Source of the DNA: Stomoxys calcitrans
Lineage: Eukaryota; Arthropoda; Insecta; Diptera; Muscidae
Assembly (NCBI RefSeq): GCF_963082655.1
Contig: NC_081553.1
Location: 66,752,951-66,816,950, forward strand
Direction of reading: 5' to 3'
Length of the DNA: 64,000 bases
Shown: one piece after another, positions 1 to 13,400 of the stretch
How the letters are laid out: every line of letters begins with the position of its first letter
Numbering within the stretch: position 1 is the stretch's first letter
The notes under the pieces: model-generated
What the model saw: the letters and a program-made list of their open reading frames with translations, nothing else
Databases searched by the model: none
Told to the model about the DNA's origin: nothing
Made by a program: the position numbers and the translations under genes

Positions 1-19
1 GTGCATCGATTAACATTTT

Positions 20-268
20 TCAATTTTTGGCGATAAAGCTAAATCAAAAGTTGTTGTTCCAAAAACTAATGATGCTGTGCGCCAACTGATATTACGACAT
101 ATGACCTATCGTGAGATTGAGACAACCTTAGGCATTAGTGGGACCAGCATACATTCAATATTGCATGAACATTTGACCATCAAAAAAAATTTGTTCGCGT
201 TGCATCCCACACAATTTGTCAATTACTCAAAAACAGGCCCGAGGCGATTGGTTGAAAGAAATGCTAAT
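20..268 (+). pseudogene. Mariner-type transposase relic, N-terminal half
   Basis: The frame holding AVRQLILRHMTYREIETTLG and SIHSILHEHL matches the mariner paired helix-turn-helix pattern (TYREIE..LGI...SIH.ILHEHL). It breaks down after RRLVERNA, where a family A repeat starts at 269. The beginning of the transposase lies before the window or is lost. Inactive. Confidence 0.75.
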
Positions 269-1245
269 CAAGTAATAGCGTGCTAAGTTCGGCCGGGTCG
301 AATCTTATATACCCTCCACCATGGATCGCATTTGTCTAGTTTTTTCCCGGCATCTCTTCTTAGGCAAAAAAGGATATAAGAAAAGATTTGCTCTACTATT
401 AGAGCGATATCAAAATATGGTCCGGTTTGGACCACAATTAAATTTTATGTTGGAGACCTGTGTAAAATGTCAGTCAATTCGAATAAGAATTAAGCCCTTT
501 GGAGGCTCAAGAAGTAGAATAGAGAGGACGATTTATATGGGAGCTGTATCAGACTATAGACCGATTCAGACCATAGAGAGGCCATGAGAGGATCCGTCGT
601 ACAAAATTTCAGGCAAATCGGATAACAATAACGACCTCTAGAGGCTCAAGAAAATCGAGATCCCAGATCGGTTTATATGGCAGCTATATCAGGTTATAAA
701 CCGATTTGAACCTTATTCAACACAGTTGTTGGAAGTAAGAATAAAATACATCATGCAAAATTTCAGCTATATCGGATAGGAGTTGCTCCCTCTAGAAACT
801 CAAGAAATCAAGACCCAAAATCGGTGCACCGATTTGAAACATACCTGTCACAGTTGTTGGATATCATAACAAAACACGTTGTGCAAAATTTCATACCAAT
901 CGGATAAGAATTGCGCACTCTAGAGGCTCAAGATGTCAAGACCAAAGATCGGTTAATATGGCAGCTATATCAAGATAGGGACCGATATGGCCCATTTACA
1001 ATCCCAACTGACCTACACTAATTAGAAGTTTTTAGGCAAAATTTCAAGCGGCTAGCTTTACTCCTTCGAAAGTTAGCGTGATTTCGACAGACAGACGGAC
1101 GGACGGACATGGCTAGATCAATATAAATTGTCATGACGATGCAGAATATATATACTTTATGGAGTCTCAGACGAATATTTCGAGTAGTTACAAACAGAAT
1201 GACGAAATTAGTATACCCCCATCCTATGGTGGAGGGTATAAAAAA
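269..1245 (+). mobile_element. Family A hairpin-ended repeat, inserted in a mariner relic
   Basis: Starts CAAGTAATAGCGTGCTAAG, then a GC-rich hairpin (TTCGGCC/GGTCGAA) and TATATACCCTCCACCAT. The interior is a degenerate tandem of roughly 150-bp units with the words AAATCGGATAAGAATTGCGC, CTCTAGAGGCTCAAGA and TATGGCAGCTATATC. It ends after CAGACAGACGGACGGAC and ATGGTGGAGGGTATA, the reverse complement of the start motif. No protein is encoded. The layout recalls DINE-1/HINE elements of flies (inference). Confidence 0.7.
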
Positions 1246-1252
1246 TATGAAA

Positions 1253-1500
1253 CACCTCCATTTTTGAGCACTCAAATCATCGATTTGATGAGTCATATGC
1301 CGTAAAGTCCTGGCTTGGCACCAAATGACTTCTTTTTATTCCCGTACGTTTTTCGACACCTGAAGAAGCGGTTGATGCGTTTGGAGACACCTCAATCAGA
1401 GTGGCAAAAAGTGCTTCGACATTTGGTTCAATCTTAAAGGGGTATATTTTGAAATCAATATCGCGATTTTCGATGATTAACATTTGTGTTTGTTTTCACT
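1253..1500 (+). pseudogene. Mariner-type transposase relic, C-terminal part
   Basis: Shifting frames give IDLMSHMP, SPGLAPNDFFLFPYV, STPEEAVDAF and PQSEWQKV, the usual C-terminal mariner blocks, then GIF-NQY-like tail residues. Stops and frameshifts interrupt it. With 20-268 it is one old element whose middle was replaced by the family A insertion. Confidence 0.7.
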
Positions 1501-1529
1501 ATTCCCGAAATATAAAACACAACCCTCCT

Positions 1530-2250
1530 ATTCTTCACCGTCTTGACATTCTAAGTCGATATAGCCATTCTAAGTCGATATAGCCAGAAAACGCGCTAAC
1601 GTACTATGCGTACGTTATGGCCTCATCCGCCAATGCTTTGATATAACTGCCATTTAAAGCGATCTCTGACTTTGACTTATTATCCAATTTAGCTAAACAA
1701 CAGCGAAAAGTATGGTTTAAATCGGTGCTAAACCTAATACACTTTGAACTCTTGAACCTCTAGAGTACGCTATTATTGTCCGATTTGGCTGAAATTTGGA
1801 ATTTGTTTTGACTCCAAAGAACTATGCCAAGTATGGTCTTAGTTGGTCATAAACTGATGTAGGTCCCATATAAACCGACCTCAATAGTATGCTTTTTGAG
1901 CCTCTAGAGGGCGCACTTCTTATCAGATTTGGCTTTAATGCAACGACTACTTCTACGTCCATCAACATAAATGACAAATATAACCTGATATAACCCTTTA
2001 ACATCTCTCGCTTTTACATCCTGAGCCTTTATACGGTGCAATTCTTATCCGTTTTGGCTAAAATTTTGAACAAAGAATGGTCTGAATAGACCCATAACAT
2101 GATATAGCTCCAGTAGCATGGCAATTTTTATTCATTATCCTTTGTTTGCCTATAAAAAGACACCTGGCACAGAATTTGACAAACGAGATTCATGGTGCAG
2201 GATATATAAAAGTCGGATCGCTCGAACTTGGCACGCTTTTACTTGTTTCA
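1530..2250 (-). mobile_element. Family A repeat, reverse, partial
   Basis: Internal words of family A appear in reverse (CCTCTAGAGGGCGCACTTCT, CATATAAACCGACCT) and the hairpin-side end is at 2190-2250 (GGATATATAAAAGTCGGATC, GCACGCTTTTACTTGTTT). A CATTCTAAGTCGATATAGC motif is tandemly duplicated at about 1548-1586. Confidence 0.55.
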
Positions 2251-2400
2251 CACTGGTTTTTTCTGTTCCCATTATTCTACAACAGCTAACATTTAAACCA
2301 AATTCAGCAATTTTAACCCCATCAATTTGCCCGTTGCGAAGTACTATTTTATTTTATTTTTTTTTTTATTTATATTATATATATATTTTTTGTTATTTGA

Positions 2401-3583
2401 TTTTTATACCCACCACCATAGGATGAGGGGTATACTAATCTAGTCTTTTTGTAACACCTCGAAATATTCGCCAATGACCAATGATAGTCTCGTCGTTCTG
2501 AACCGATCTAGCCTTGTCCCTCCATCCGTCAGTCGAAGTCACGTTGGCGGTCGAACGGGTAAAGCTAACCGCATGAAATTTCTCACAGATGCTTAATATC
2601 GATGTAGATTGTTGGGGACTGTAAATGAGCATATACACCGATCTCCCGATTTGACTTTTTGACCCCTTACAAGCCACAATTTAAGCCATGTCGGTCTGTC
2701 GAAATCACGATAGAGGTAGAACGCGTAAAGCTAGCCGCTTGAAATTTTTCACAGATGCTTAACATTTAGAGCGCACAACAAACCGATTACTGGCTTAGGT
2801 GTATGTCCATAGTAGCATTGGGCGGATTAATATCTGCACCCTCTTTTCAACCTAACCATACTAAACATTGATGTAGATCGTTGGGGATTGCAAATGGGCA
2901 ATATCGATTCAGATTTAGATGTAGCTCCCATATAAACCGATCTCCCGATTTGACTTCTTGAGGCCCTGAAAGCAGTAATTTTGTCCGATGTGGCTGAAAT
3001 TGTGCACGTAGTGTTCCGGTATAACTTCCAACAATTGTGTTAAGTACGGTTCAAATCGGTCCATAAACTGATATAGCTCCCATATAAACCAAAATCTCTA
3101 CTTGAGCCATTACAGGCCACAATTTTTGTCCAATTTGGCTCAAATTTTGCATGTAGTGATTTGTTATGACTTTCAAAAACTGTGCCAAGTACGGTTCCAA
3201 TCGGTTAATAACCTGAAATAGCTTCCATAATAACCTGATATCGCTTCTATATAAACTGATCTCCCGATTTGACTTCTTGACTTCTTCACAAGCCGCAATT
3301 TTTGTCCGATTTGGCTTAAATTTTGCACATAGCGTTCTCTTACGACTTCCAACAACCATGGCAAGTATGATCCAAATCAGTCTTTAACCTGATACAACTC
3401 CCTTGTAAACCGGTCTCTCGATCATCGTTATTCAGTTCCTGGAAGCTTTAATGTTTGCTGGTTTGACAGAAGTTTGGTTTGTAGAATAACAAATTAATTT
3501 ATTTTGTATAAATTTTTAGCTGATACCATGGTGGTGGGTTCCTAAGATTCGGCCCTGCCGAACGGAACGCTTTCACGCCTCTT
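2401..3583 (-). mobile_element. Family A repeat, reverse, near full length
   Basis: Begins TATACCCACCACCATAGG, runs through reversed internal units (GATATAGCTCCCATATAAAC, CCGATTTGGCT) and ends GGTGGTGGG, the hairpin TTCGGCCCTGCCGAA and ACGCTTTCACGCCTC. The hairpin-side end abuts the TTTTA microsatellite. Confidence 0.65.
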
Positions 3584-3584
3584 T

Positions 3585-3908
3585 AATTTTATTTTATTTT
3601 ATTTTATTTTATTTTATTTTATTTTATTTTATTTTATTTTATTTTATTTTATTTTATTTTATTTTATTTTATTTTATTTTATTTTATTTTATTTTATTTT
3701 ATTTTATTTTATTTTATTTTATTTTATTTTATTTTATTTTATTTTATTTTATTTTATTTTATTTTATTTTATTTTATTTTATTTTATTTTATTTTATTTT
3801 ATTTTATTTTATTTTATTTTATTTTATTTTATTTTATTTTATTTTATTTTATTTTATTTTATTTTATTTTATTTTGTTCTATTTTATTTCATTTTATTCT
3901 ATTTTATT
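3585..3908. repeat. TTTTA pentanucleotide microsatellite
   Basis: About 320 bases of nearly pure (ATTTT)n, with a few TTTTG/TTTTC variants only at the right edge. It starts directly at the end of the family A element. Confidence 0.95.
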
Positions 3909-3909
3909 T

Positions 3910-5154
3910 ATACCTTTTGATTTTATGCTAGCTCATTTTTTCAAAGCTCCTTGTTATGTTATTTTCATCTTTGCTAACCATCCATTGTTACCTATTGCGT
4001 ATGATGTATATTTACTTTACCAAATACAAATAAAACGTATACGCCACATGTAACATTTGCTGCATTGAAATTGACCTAAACAGAAGATTTCCAATAGCCT
4101 ACCATATAGAGGTGTCAAATTCATTGAGCAACTTCTTCATCATTTCGAACAGTCACCTGAATGATATAACAAACAAACTATCCGATAAATACAATGGTGT
4201 GTCATGTCACTTTAAAATTGCCATGAAACCCAAACAAAACCGCAATTGCGATAATGGTTTTGATGTTTTTACAGCAAAACAATATCTACTGCTCTCACAA
4301 AACAAACAAAAAAAAATAACTTTGAAAATGCATTGTGCAGTTATTGTAAATCAGTCCGATGCAGTCATGCTACGCCATTGTAGAAGAATTGAGGCAAAGC
4401 CTTTTGTATCCTGAAAGGATGGAGAGCAAGTATAAAGCTATGCCAACACTTTTCTAGAATGAAAATAAAAGAAATTTTTACAGGTGTGTTTGGCGTCATG
4501 GTTTCGAGCATCCATACAAATATGATATGAACATGTTTTTGTGTGTTGCTTTTCTTCGAATATAAACAGAACAGATGGTGTGTGTGTGTGTGTGTTCTCT
4601 GGTGCTAAACGTTGTATAAACAATTGAATGCGTAACAATGCGGCTTTGTTTGTATAGAAAATGTAGAGGCATTTTAAGCTCAATATTACTTTAATTTAAC
4701 TTCCAATTAGTTAAGTGTTGGCAATAGCGTTTTAAACTGATTTTCGGATACAAAACTTTACAGATTGTCTTTGATACAATTTAAATGAAATTAGGAAGTT
4801 TGATTTGACCCAACGTGTGCCAAGAGTTTGTTGAGTTAAACATATCGTATCCGAATGTTTTGCAGATGGCACCACATTCGTAAACAACTGCCTTATAGTT
4901 TGAACTTTCGCTAAAATTTTGAACAATGAGTTGTACGAGACCCCCTTCATATCCCTGCCGAATAGGTCACTTTCGAACCATTTGTTCATATTATTATTAT
5001 CGATTTTTCAACCAAAACTCAAGTCTTTTATGGAATGCTCTACCACCTGGCCCGATGTGGTCTATATCGTACCATATCTTAGAGTTAAGCTATATATATA
5101 CCAATTTTCCTTCTAAATATTTGGGTTCATAAAATGCTCATCTTTTGATTCATA
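3910..5154. other. Unique AT-rich DNA, no gene seen
   Basis: No repeat family or convincing coding frame recognised; the longest frames (about 80-100 codons) have no family motif. It contains a (GT)n run at 4578-4595. Confidence 0.5.
4578..4595. repeat. Short GT microsatellite
   Basis: Uninterrupted GT dinucleotide run of about nine repeats in otherwise unique DNA. Confidence 0.9.
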
Positions 5155-6723
5155 TCTTATATATAAAATTCAATTTGTGTTTGTTTGTCGGTTTGTTTGT
5201 ATGATCCGTATAGACTCAAAAACGACGGAACCGATTACCTTGAAACTATCACAGATTGTGTAGGTGGGTCTGAGATCAAACATAGGGTATATAATTTTTT
5301 GATATCGGGAGAGGCGGAACCTCCCCTTTACCCCACAAGTACTACCCAAAATTAAAAGTGGACCGATCGGGACAATATGGGATTCAAATGAAAGGTATTC
5401 AAGAGTAGAGTCCGAATTTCATAATAAAAGTTGGGCCCAAGTACCTGGGGGGCCGCCCCAGCCCCAAATCCCCCTAAAATAGTTTTATTTTACGATCATG
5501 ACAATATGGGACTCAAATGAAAAGTATTCGGGAGTAGATTACGAATATGGTCAAGAAGTAGGAATAGGCTTTATAATTTATTGATAACGGAAGGAGGTGG
5601 ACCCTCCACCGTTACCCCAAAAACACCACCTAAAATCAAAAGTGGACCAATAAGGACAATATGGGTATCAAATGAAAAGTATGCGGGAGTAGATAACGAG
5701 TCTGGCATACAAATTCATGTCGAAGTATAGAGGGTCACCCCACGCCCACAAAAACTCCCAAAATGAGCACATTAGCCAATCACGGATACATGGGACTCGG
5801 TTTGTTTGTTCCGTATAGACTGAAAAACGGCAGAACCGATTTTCTCGAAATGGTCGCATATTGTGTAGGTTGATCTGGAAGGAAACATAGGCTATATGAT
5901 TTTTCGATAGTGGAAGGGGGGCGGTGGACGGAGCGAGACAATGTAGGTCTCAAATGAAAGGTGGAGAGTACAATACGAATATGGTATTAAAATTTGAGTC
6001 GAAGTACCCATCGGGCCTCCCCAACCCCAAAACTCACCCAAACAGACATATATTGGAAGTTCATTTCAATATGGGGCTCAAATGAAAGGTATTCGAGAGT
6101 AGATTTCGAATTTGGTATACAAAATCAGATCGAAGTATAGGGAATCACGCCACAACTCAAAAACGCCATTAGACCCATTATGACTATATGATACTTGGCT
6201 GAACCGATTTTCTTAAAATTTTCATAGATTGTGTACGTTTGTCTGGAAGGAAATATAGTATTTATAATTTTTAGATATGGAATGGAGGCGGACCCTCCCC
6301 CTTACCCCAAAAATGCCAACTATATCCGAAAGTGGTCCCATGGGCATAATATGAAAGGTATTAAATGAAAGGTATTGGACATCAAAAAACGAATATGGTA
6401 TTATAATTTGGGTTCAAGTATCAAGTTTAAACTCAATGAAAAGGGTCCTTTTTTTTATAGCCGAGTCCGTACGGCGTCCCGACACCTCTTTGGGGAAAAT
6501 TTTTAAATGACTATGCAGGAGATTGTATCTCGCAAATGTCGCTAACATTAAGAGGGGATAACCACTGCTTTGTCCGATGTTCTCGCCAGGATTCGAACGC
6601 GTTCAGCGTCATAGGCTACAGTGGCACGAATTTGATATCCGCATACAGGGTGAATTGTCCCCAGCTTAAAAAGACTTTAGAGAGTTCAAGAAGGCGCAGA
6701 GGAGTGGGCCGGGTTCGGCTAGT
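5155..6723 (+). mobile_element. Non-autonomous Helitron-like element
   Basis: The 5' end is A|TCTTATATATAAAATTC and the 3' end is GGTTCGGCTAGT, matching the TC...CTAGT ends of Helitrons; the base after CTAGT is C, not the usual T. The interior is a tandem series of diverged units (CAATATGGGACTCAAATGAA, AAAGGTATTCGGGAGTAGAT, CCGCCCCAACCCCAAAACTC). Bases 6430-6640 carry a reversed SINE segment. No Rep/helicase is encoded. Confidence 0.75.
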
Positions 6724-8317
6724 CGTCTATATTTATCATATTTTTCATCTGTTTGTTTTTTTAACAAGCGGTCCTGCGAATAAATTTTTGTTTCAATGTT
6801 TTTCAAGTAGAGCTTAATGACCAAGCGAATGCTTGGTCTCCCAAAGGAGAGATTGTTAAATGAGTCTTAAGAAAAAGAAATTGCCAGCTCCTCAGACAGG
6901 GCAGGACACATGTCACCCCACTGGTGGACGCGTTTCGATAATTGGGTTTCTTTATCTCATTGGCATAATCGTGTACTATGTCCGTCCGTCTGAAGAACTG
7001 GCGATTTCTTTTCTTCAAGACTTGTTTAGCAATCCCTTCTTTGGGTGTTGCATTCGCCTAATGAAACAGAAATCGTCAACATTTTTTAATATGTAGACCC
7101 ATGGTACTGTGTGCCCAAAGTTGCGCCCGGCAAAACTTAATGAGCTTTATTTATGTGTTTCTAACTTTAGGCTATGACATTATTTCACAAGTTTATCAAA
7201 TGTAGATGCCATTTCCACTCTGACTGCCTGAAAAACTGTTGACAACTAAACTTACAAAATATTATGTAAATATATTAAGCGAATGACTAAGCCTTAGTAT
7301 AGCCTATTAAAAACCACAATATTTTTTCCTTTGTTAAGAACGGAAATTTTGAATGTAATTATAAAAATAAATTTTAATGTTCACTTTCATACTCGCAGGC
7401 AGGCACTCAATAAATTGCCAGCCAAGCAGACCGTGGCAATTATTTTCCATTTTGTTGCCTACAAAAGTGTTCATATTTTTTATACGTTTCAAATGCAGCA
7501 CGAAACGACTGACAATGAATGCCTTAATGTGAACATGGCGTTTTATTAGAAAATTAAATAAAACAAAACGCCTTGGCCAAGCCATAAATAATTTACAAGG
7601 CCCAAGTGGTGGTCCAATACAACACAGCACCACTTGCATCACCAACACCACCACTTTCGAAGAGAATTTCTGTCCAAATATTTGGTATAGTGCCTTTGTC
7701 ACTGGCCCGTTCAAGTGCACTCAACCTTCTCGCCTCTGCGCCGAGCTCCCTGCAAGATAAGTTGATAAAATCTAAATATTTAATAGTACACTTTCAGTTC
7801 CACTTTTGCACTTGAATACCAACCCAACGGGTCCCAAGAAAGAGCAGTTTCGGCTGGCACTGCAACCCCTTCTTTGTTATTTTCAGTTTATTTGCTGCAA
7901 TTTACTTTTATGAGCGCTTGAACACAAAATGGTCTAAATGCTCGTGTTGCATGTCCGACAGCGATTACGGCCATCTTCTCCTCTATCCTTTGCCATGCGA
8001 AAGCATGAGAAATGTGTGTAAACAATGTCCGGGCTTGCAAAGAGAATTGTTTACCATATCTACTACTCGCAAAGGACTCTGAGGTGAGGTGAGCCTTAGC
8101 GCCAGGCATATCGAAAAAAATAACATTGCTAAATTTAGTTAGCTTTAGGCAAGCGTTGTGTTTTGTTTTGTTCAAGAGCACTTGAAAGCTATGCAGTTAT
8201 CTTGAGTTAACATTAGGGTATACTGACATATAAGAATAAACGAACAACATTGAAATGGCTCTCATAGAAATAGTTAGCGTAATTTTCTTTCCTAAGGAAA
8301 TGTCATCGCTATTTAAA
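6724..8317. other. Unique DNA, no gene recognised
   Basis: Moderately AT-rich and free of the repeat families listed here. A 128-codon frame on the minus strand (7334-7720) has no recognisable motif and I do not call it. A perfect 8-bp hairpin (GACCAAGC-GAAT-GCTTGGTC) is at 6819-6838. Confidence 0.5.
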
Positions 8318-9479
8318 AACAAGTAATAGCGTGCTAAGTCCAGCCGGTCCGAATTTTATATACCCTCCACCATGGATCATATTTCTCGAGTTCTATGCGC
8401 GGTATCACTCTTTAGGCAAACAAAGAATATTGAATAGGAACTGCTATGCTATTGGAGCAATATCAAGTTGTAGTCCGATTCGGACCATAAATTAATGCTG
8501 TACATTGTAGAAGTCATTGTATAATATTTCAATTCATTCGGATAAGAATTGCGCCTTGTAGGGGTTCAAGAAACAAAATCGGGAGATAGGTTTATATGGG
8601 AGCTTTATCAAGCTATAGATCGATTCAGACCATATTTGACACGTAAGTTGAAGGTCATAAGAGAAGCCGTTGTAGAAAATTTCTGCCAAATCGGATGACA
8701 ATTGCGCCCTCTAGAGGCTCAAGAAGTCAAGATCCCAGATCGGTCTATATGGCAGCTATATCCAAGTTTTGACCGATCTGTGCCATAATGCAGAAGTATG
8801 TCAAGGGGTTTGGCTTTACTTACTGTCCCAAATTTCGGCGGTATCGGACAATAAATACGCTTTTTATGGGTCCAAAACCAAAAATCGAGAGATCGGTCCA
8901 TATGGCAACTATATCCAAATCTGGACCGATCTGAACCAAATTGACGAAAGATGTCGAAGGACCTAACACAACTCACTGTCCCAAATTTCAGTAAAATCGG
9001 ATAATAAATGTGGCTTTTATGGGTCTAAGACCCCAAATCGAAGGATCGGTCTATATGACAGCTATATCCAAATCTGGACCGATCTAGGCCATATTGACGA
9101 GGGCTGTCGAAGGGCCTAACATAGCTCACTGTCCCAAATTTCAGCAAAATCGGATAATAAATGTGGCTTTCATTGGCCTAAGACCCTAAATCGGCGGATC
9201 GGTCTATAGGGGGGCTATATCAAGATATAGTCCATCTTCGAACTTAACCTGCTTATAGACAAAAATAGAATCTGTGCAAAGTTTCAGTTCAATATCTCTA
9301 TTTTTGAAGACTGTAGCGTGATTTCAACAGACAGACGCACGGACATGTCTAAATCGTCTTTGATTTTTACGCTGATCAGGAATAAATATACCTTCTAGGG
9401 ACGGAAATTAATATTTCGATGTGTTGCAAACGGAATGACAAAACGAATATACCCCATCCTTCGGTGGTGGGTATAAAAA
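8318..9479 (+). mobile_element. Family A repeat, near full length
   Basis: Starts AACAAGTAATAGCGTGCTAA with a decayed hairpin and TATATACCCTCCACCATGGA. Tandem internal units of about 150 bp follow (GATCGGTCTATATGGCAGCT, ACTCACTGTCCCAAATTTC), and it ends CGGTGGTGGGTATAAAAAT. Its later units belong to the subtype with AAATGTGGCTTTTATGGG. Confidence 0.7.
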
Positions 9480-10483
9480 TAAGAGCGCGGATACCCATCT
9501 ACTATACCCACATTATTAATCCAATATGTGCCGATCTGGATGATATTTGTTTCAGGTGTCTAGAAACTTTATATAGTTTCTATGCTTTAAAAAAGTAAAA
9601 ATTGCTGTCAATATTTGATACACCTACATATGCACACCATTAAGTTAACTTATAAAACACTCAACATACTCCTTTTCGCCATAAATATGGAAAATCACTA
9701 CATACACTGCAGTTTTCCACACATATCCCACACCAATCCTGTTTGTCAGGATTTTTTCTCTCCTTTTCCACCACCTAACATTCAATGGGTGTTTTCATTA
9801 CAATTTATTTTTTCTCCTTCATCTCTAGAGAGTTCATAGCTGTAAATTGGATTCTAGCATGAACTACAACTGAGTTAAAAAAAAAAAACGATAGAAAACT
9901 ATGAAAAGTTGTCTGTGGTTTCCCAGGACAAATGCATTGTGTTAAAAACGATTTTTTTTTTTGTTTCACTATAAACAAAAGTTAGGTGTAACAGCCTGCC
10001 GCATAACCATCTGAATACATCATATAAATTCTGTGAGTTTCTTTTATATGATAAATAAATGCTCACATCTCAGCTTTGTTGGTCTTTTTTCTTTTGCTCA
10101 AGTAAAATTTGTTAAAAAAAAAAACCAAATACAAATTTTTTGTTTAATTTTTACGAGTGTTATGAGAAAATTTATGCAAAAACCATAATGGTCGTTTTTA
10201 TCATAACCACGAAGGGCATCATAAATTTCTCTTAAAAGTTTTCAACTAAATTAACTGTTGTCCAGGGAAACCAAACGCACTCAAACACCTATACACTTAC
10301 CTTAGAACACACACATTTATCTTGGTGGGTCTAAGGTAAATTAAGCAGGGAATGTGTTGAAGAGCATGCTAAAATATTGCTTATAAAGATATTTTATATA
10401 GGAATTGTATTTAAATTTTTGTAAAAACTTGAATTTTTAATTATTATAACCTTTTTATGCTTTACGAATAGCTTAAAAAGAAA
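9480..10483. other. AT-rich unique DNA, no gene seen
   Basis: Contains several A/T homopolymer runs and no coding or repeat signature that I recognise. Confidence 0.5.
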
Positions 10484-13400
10484 AACAAGTAAAAAAGCGT
10501 TAAGTTTGGCCGGGCCGAACTTTGACTACCCACCACCTCGGGTATATATGTAAATCACCTTTCGTCATAATCCGATGAAAAGTGCATAATTTATGCCCCC
10601 ATAGCAGCTAATTCGAAGTAAGGACCGATTTTAACCAAATTTGACACGGACATTCAGTGGTCTATTAAGTAGAAGTCACTGTTCAATTTTGTAGAACAAA
10701 ATATTGGTCTATTTGGTAGCCATATCGAAATATAGACCGATTTGAACCATATACGACACGGATGTCGAATTCAAATTTTAGCGAAATCGGACAATAAATG
10801 TGCATTTTATGGGCCCAAAATTTTAAATCGAAAGATGGGTCCATATGGCAGCTATATCGAAATCTGGACCGATCTGGACCAAATTGCAAAAAGATGTCGA
10901 GTGGCCTAACACAACTCACTGTCCCAAATTTTGGCAAATCGGACAATAAATGTGCCTTTTATGGGCCAAAAACCTTAAATCGAGAGATCGGTCTATATGG
11001 CAGCTACATCCAAATCTAGACCGATTTGAGGAAAATTGAAGAACAAAGTTGAAGAGCCTAACACCACTCACTGTAAGAAATTTCGACGAAATCGGAAAAT
11101 ATATGCGCCTTTTACGGGCCCAAAACCTTAAATCGAGAGATCAGCCTATTTGGCAGCAATATCCACATCTGGACCAATATGAGCCAAATTATATAAGGAT
11201 ATCGAGGAGCCTAACTTAACTCACCATTCCAAATTTCGGCGTCATCGGACAGTAAATACGCTTTTTATGGGCCCAAAACCTTAAATCAAGAGATCGGCCT
11301 ACATGGCAGCTATATCCAATTCTGAACCGATCTGGCCCAAATTATAGAAAGATATCGAAGGGCCTTACACAACCCACTGTCCCAAACTTCAGCAAAATCG
11401 GACAATAAAAGCGCCTTTTATGGGCCCAAGACCTTAAATCGAGAGATGGGTCTATATGGCAGCTATATCGAAATCTGGACCGATTTGGGCCAAATTGAAG
11501 AAAGATGTAAAAGGGCCCAACACAACACACTCTTCCAAATCTCAGCAAAATCGGATAACGAATGTGGCTTTTATGGGCCTAAGAATCTAAATCGGTGGAT
11601 CGGTCTATTTAAAGGCTATATCAAGATAAAGTCCTGAATGCGGATATCGAATTCGTGTCATTGTAGCCTATGAAGCTGAACGTTTTCGAATCGTGGCAAG
11701 AACATCGGACAAAGCGGTGTTTATCCCCTTTTAATATTGGTGACATTTGCGAGGTACTCGCACTGCGGGACGCCGTTCGGACTCGGCTATAAAAAAGGTC
11801 CTTTATCATTGAATTTAAACTTGAATTGGAAAGCAATCATTGATGTGTAAGAATTTCGGTTCCTGGTGGTAATGTTCTTCCTTAGGGTAATGTTCTCATT
11901 AGGGGAGGGATGGCACCTCAGACATTTCGTCCCAAATATGGATATCAAATTCGTTCTGCACTTATCGAGCTAGACTTGAACGCAAATTTGAATGTCGTAT
12001 TCGTAATCTACTCGCTAATACCTCTCATTTGTGTCCCATATAGCCATAGACGGCTAATATGCCCATTTGGTTGCATTTGGGGTGGGCGCCCTGCCATTAC
12101 TTTATCCCATCCCATTTATGCCATATTTTTAAACTACTGCCTCATACTTTTCATTTGTGTACTTGGACCCAAATTTTAAGAAATTCGGCTCGACCAAGTA
12201 TCATATGGTCATAATGGGTCGAATGGCGTTTTTGAGGGTTGACTTAACCCCCTATACTTCGATCTGATTTTGTATGCCAGATTCGAAATCTTCTCTACCG
12301 AATACCGAATGTCTGTATGGGGGAGTTTTGGGGTTGGGGCGGCCCAATGGGTACTTTGACTTAAATTTTAATATCATATTTGTATTCTACTCTCCAATAC
12401 CTTTCATTTGATATCTGTATCCGTTCGCCTTCCGATACCGAAAAATGGCGTTTTTGAGGGTTGGCTTAACCCCCTATACTTCGAACAGATTTTGTATGCC
12501 AGATTCGAAATCTACTCTACCGAATACCTTTCATTTATGTCTGTTTGGGGGAGTTTTGGGGTTGGGGCGGCCCAATGGGTACTTAGACTTAAATTTTAAT
12601 ATCATATTCGAATTCTACTCTCCAATACCTTTCATTTGACACCTATATCCGTTCCCCCTCCGATACCGAAAAATGGCGTTTTTGAGGGTTGGCTTGACCC
12701 CCTATACTTCGATCTGATTTTGTATGCCAGATTCGAAATCTACTCCCGAATACCTTTTATTTATGTCAGTTTGGGGGAGTTTTGGGGTTGGGGCGGCCCG
12801 ATGGGTACTTAGACTCAAATTTTAATACCAAATTCGTATTCTACTCTCCAATACCTTTCATTTGATACCTACATCCATACCCCTTCCGATACCGAAAAAT
12901 TATATAGCCTATATTTCCTTCCAGACCAACCTACACAATAAGCGATAATTTCAAGAAAATCGGTTTTGTCATTTTTCAGTCTATACGGAACAAACAAACC
13001 AAGTCCCATGTATCCATGATTGGCTAATGTGCCCGTTTTGGGCGTTTTTGTGGGGGTGCGTTAACCCCCTAAACTTCGACATGAATTTATATGCCAGATT
13101 CGTTATCTACTTCCACATACTTTTCATTTGATACCCATATTGCCCTTATCGGTCCACTTTTGATTTTGGGTGGTATTTTTGGGGTAACGATGTTGGGTCC
13201 GCCCCCTTCCGTTAACAATAAATTATAAAGCCTATTCCTACTTCCTGACCATATTCGTTATCTTCTCCCGAATACCTTTCATTTGAGACCCATATTGGCA
13301 TAATCGTCAAATAAAACTATTTTAATGGGTTTTGGGTCTGTGGTGGCTCCCCTTGTACTTGGAACCAAATTAGGAAATTCGTATTCTACTCTTGAATACC

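Noticed and set aside
7334..7720. A 128-codon minus-strand frame
   Set aside because: No recognisable domain, AT-rich, no splice or start context that supports it.
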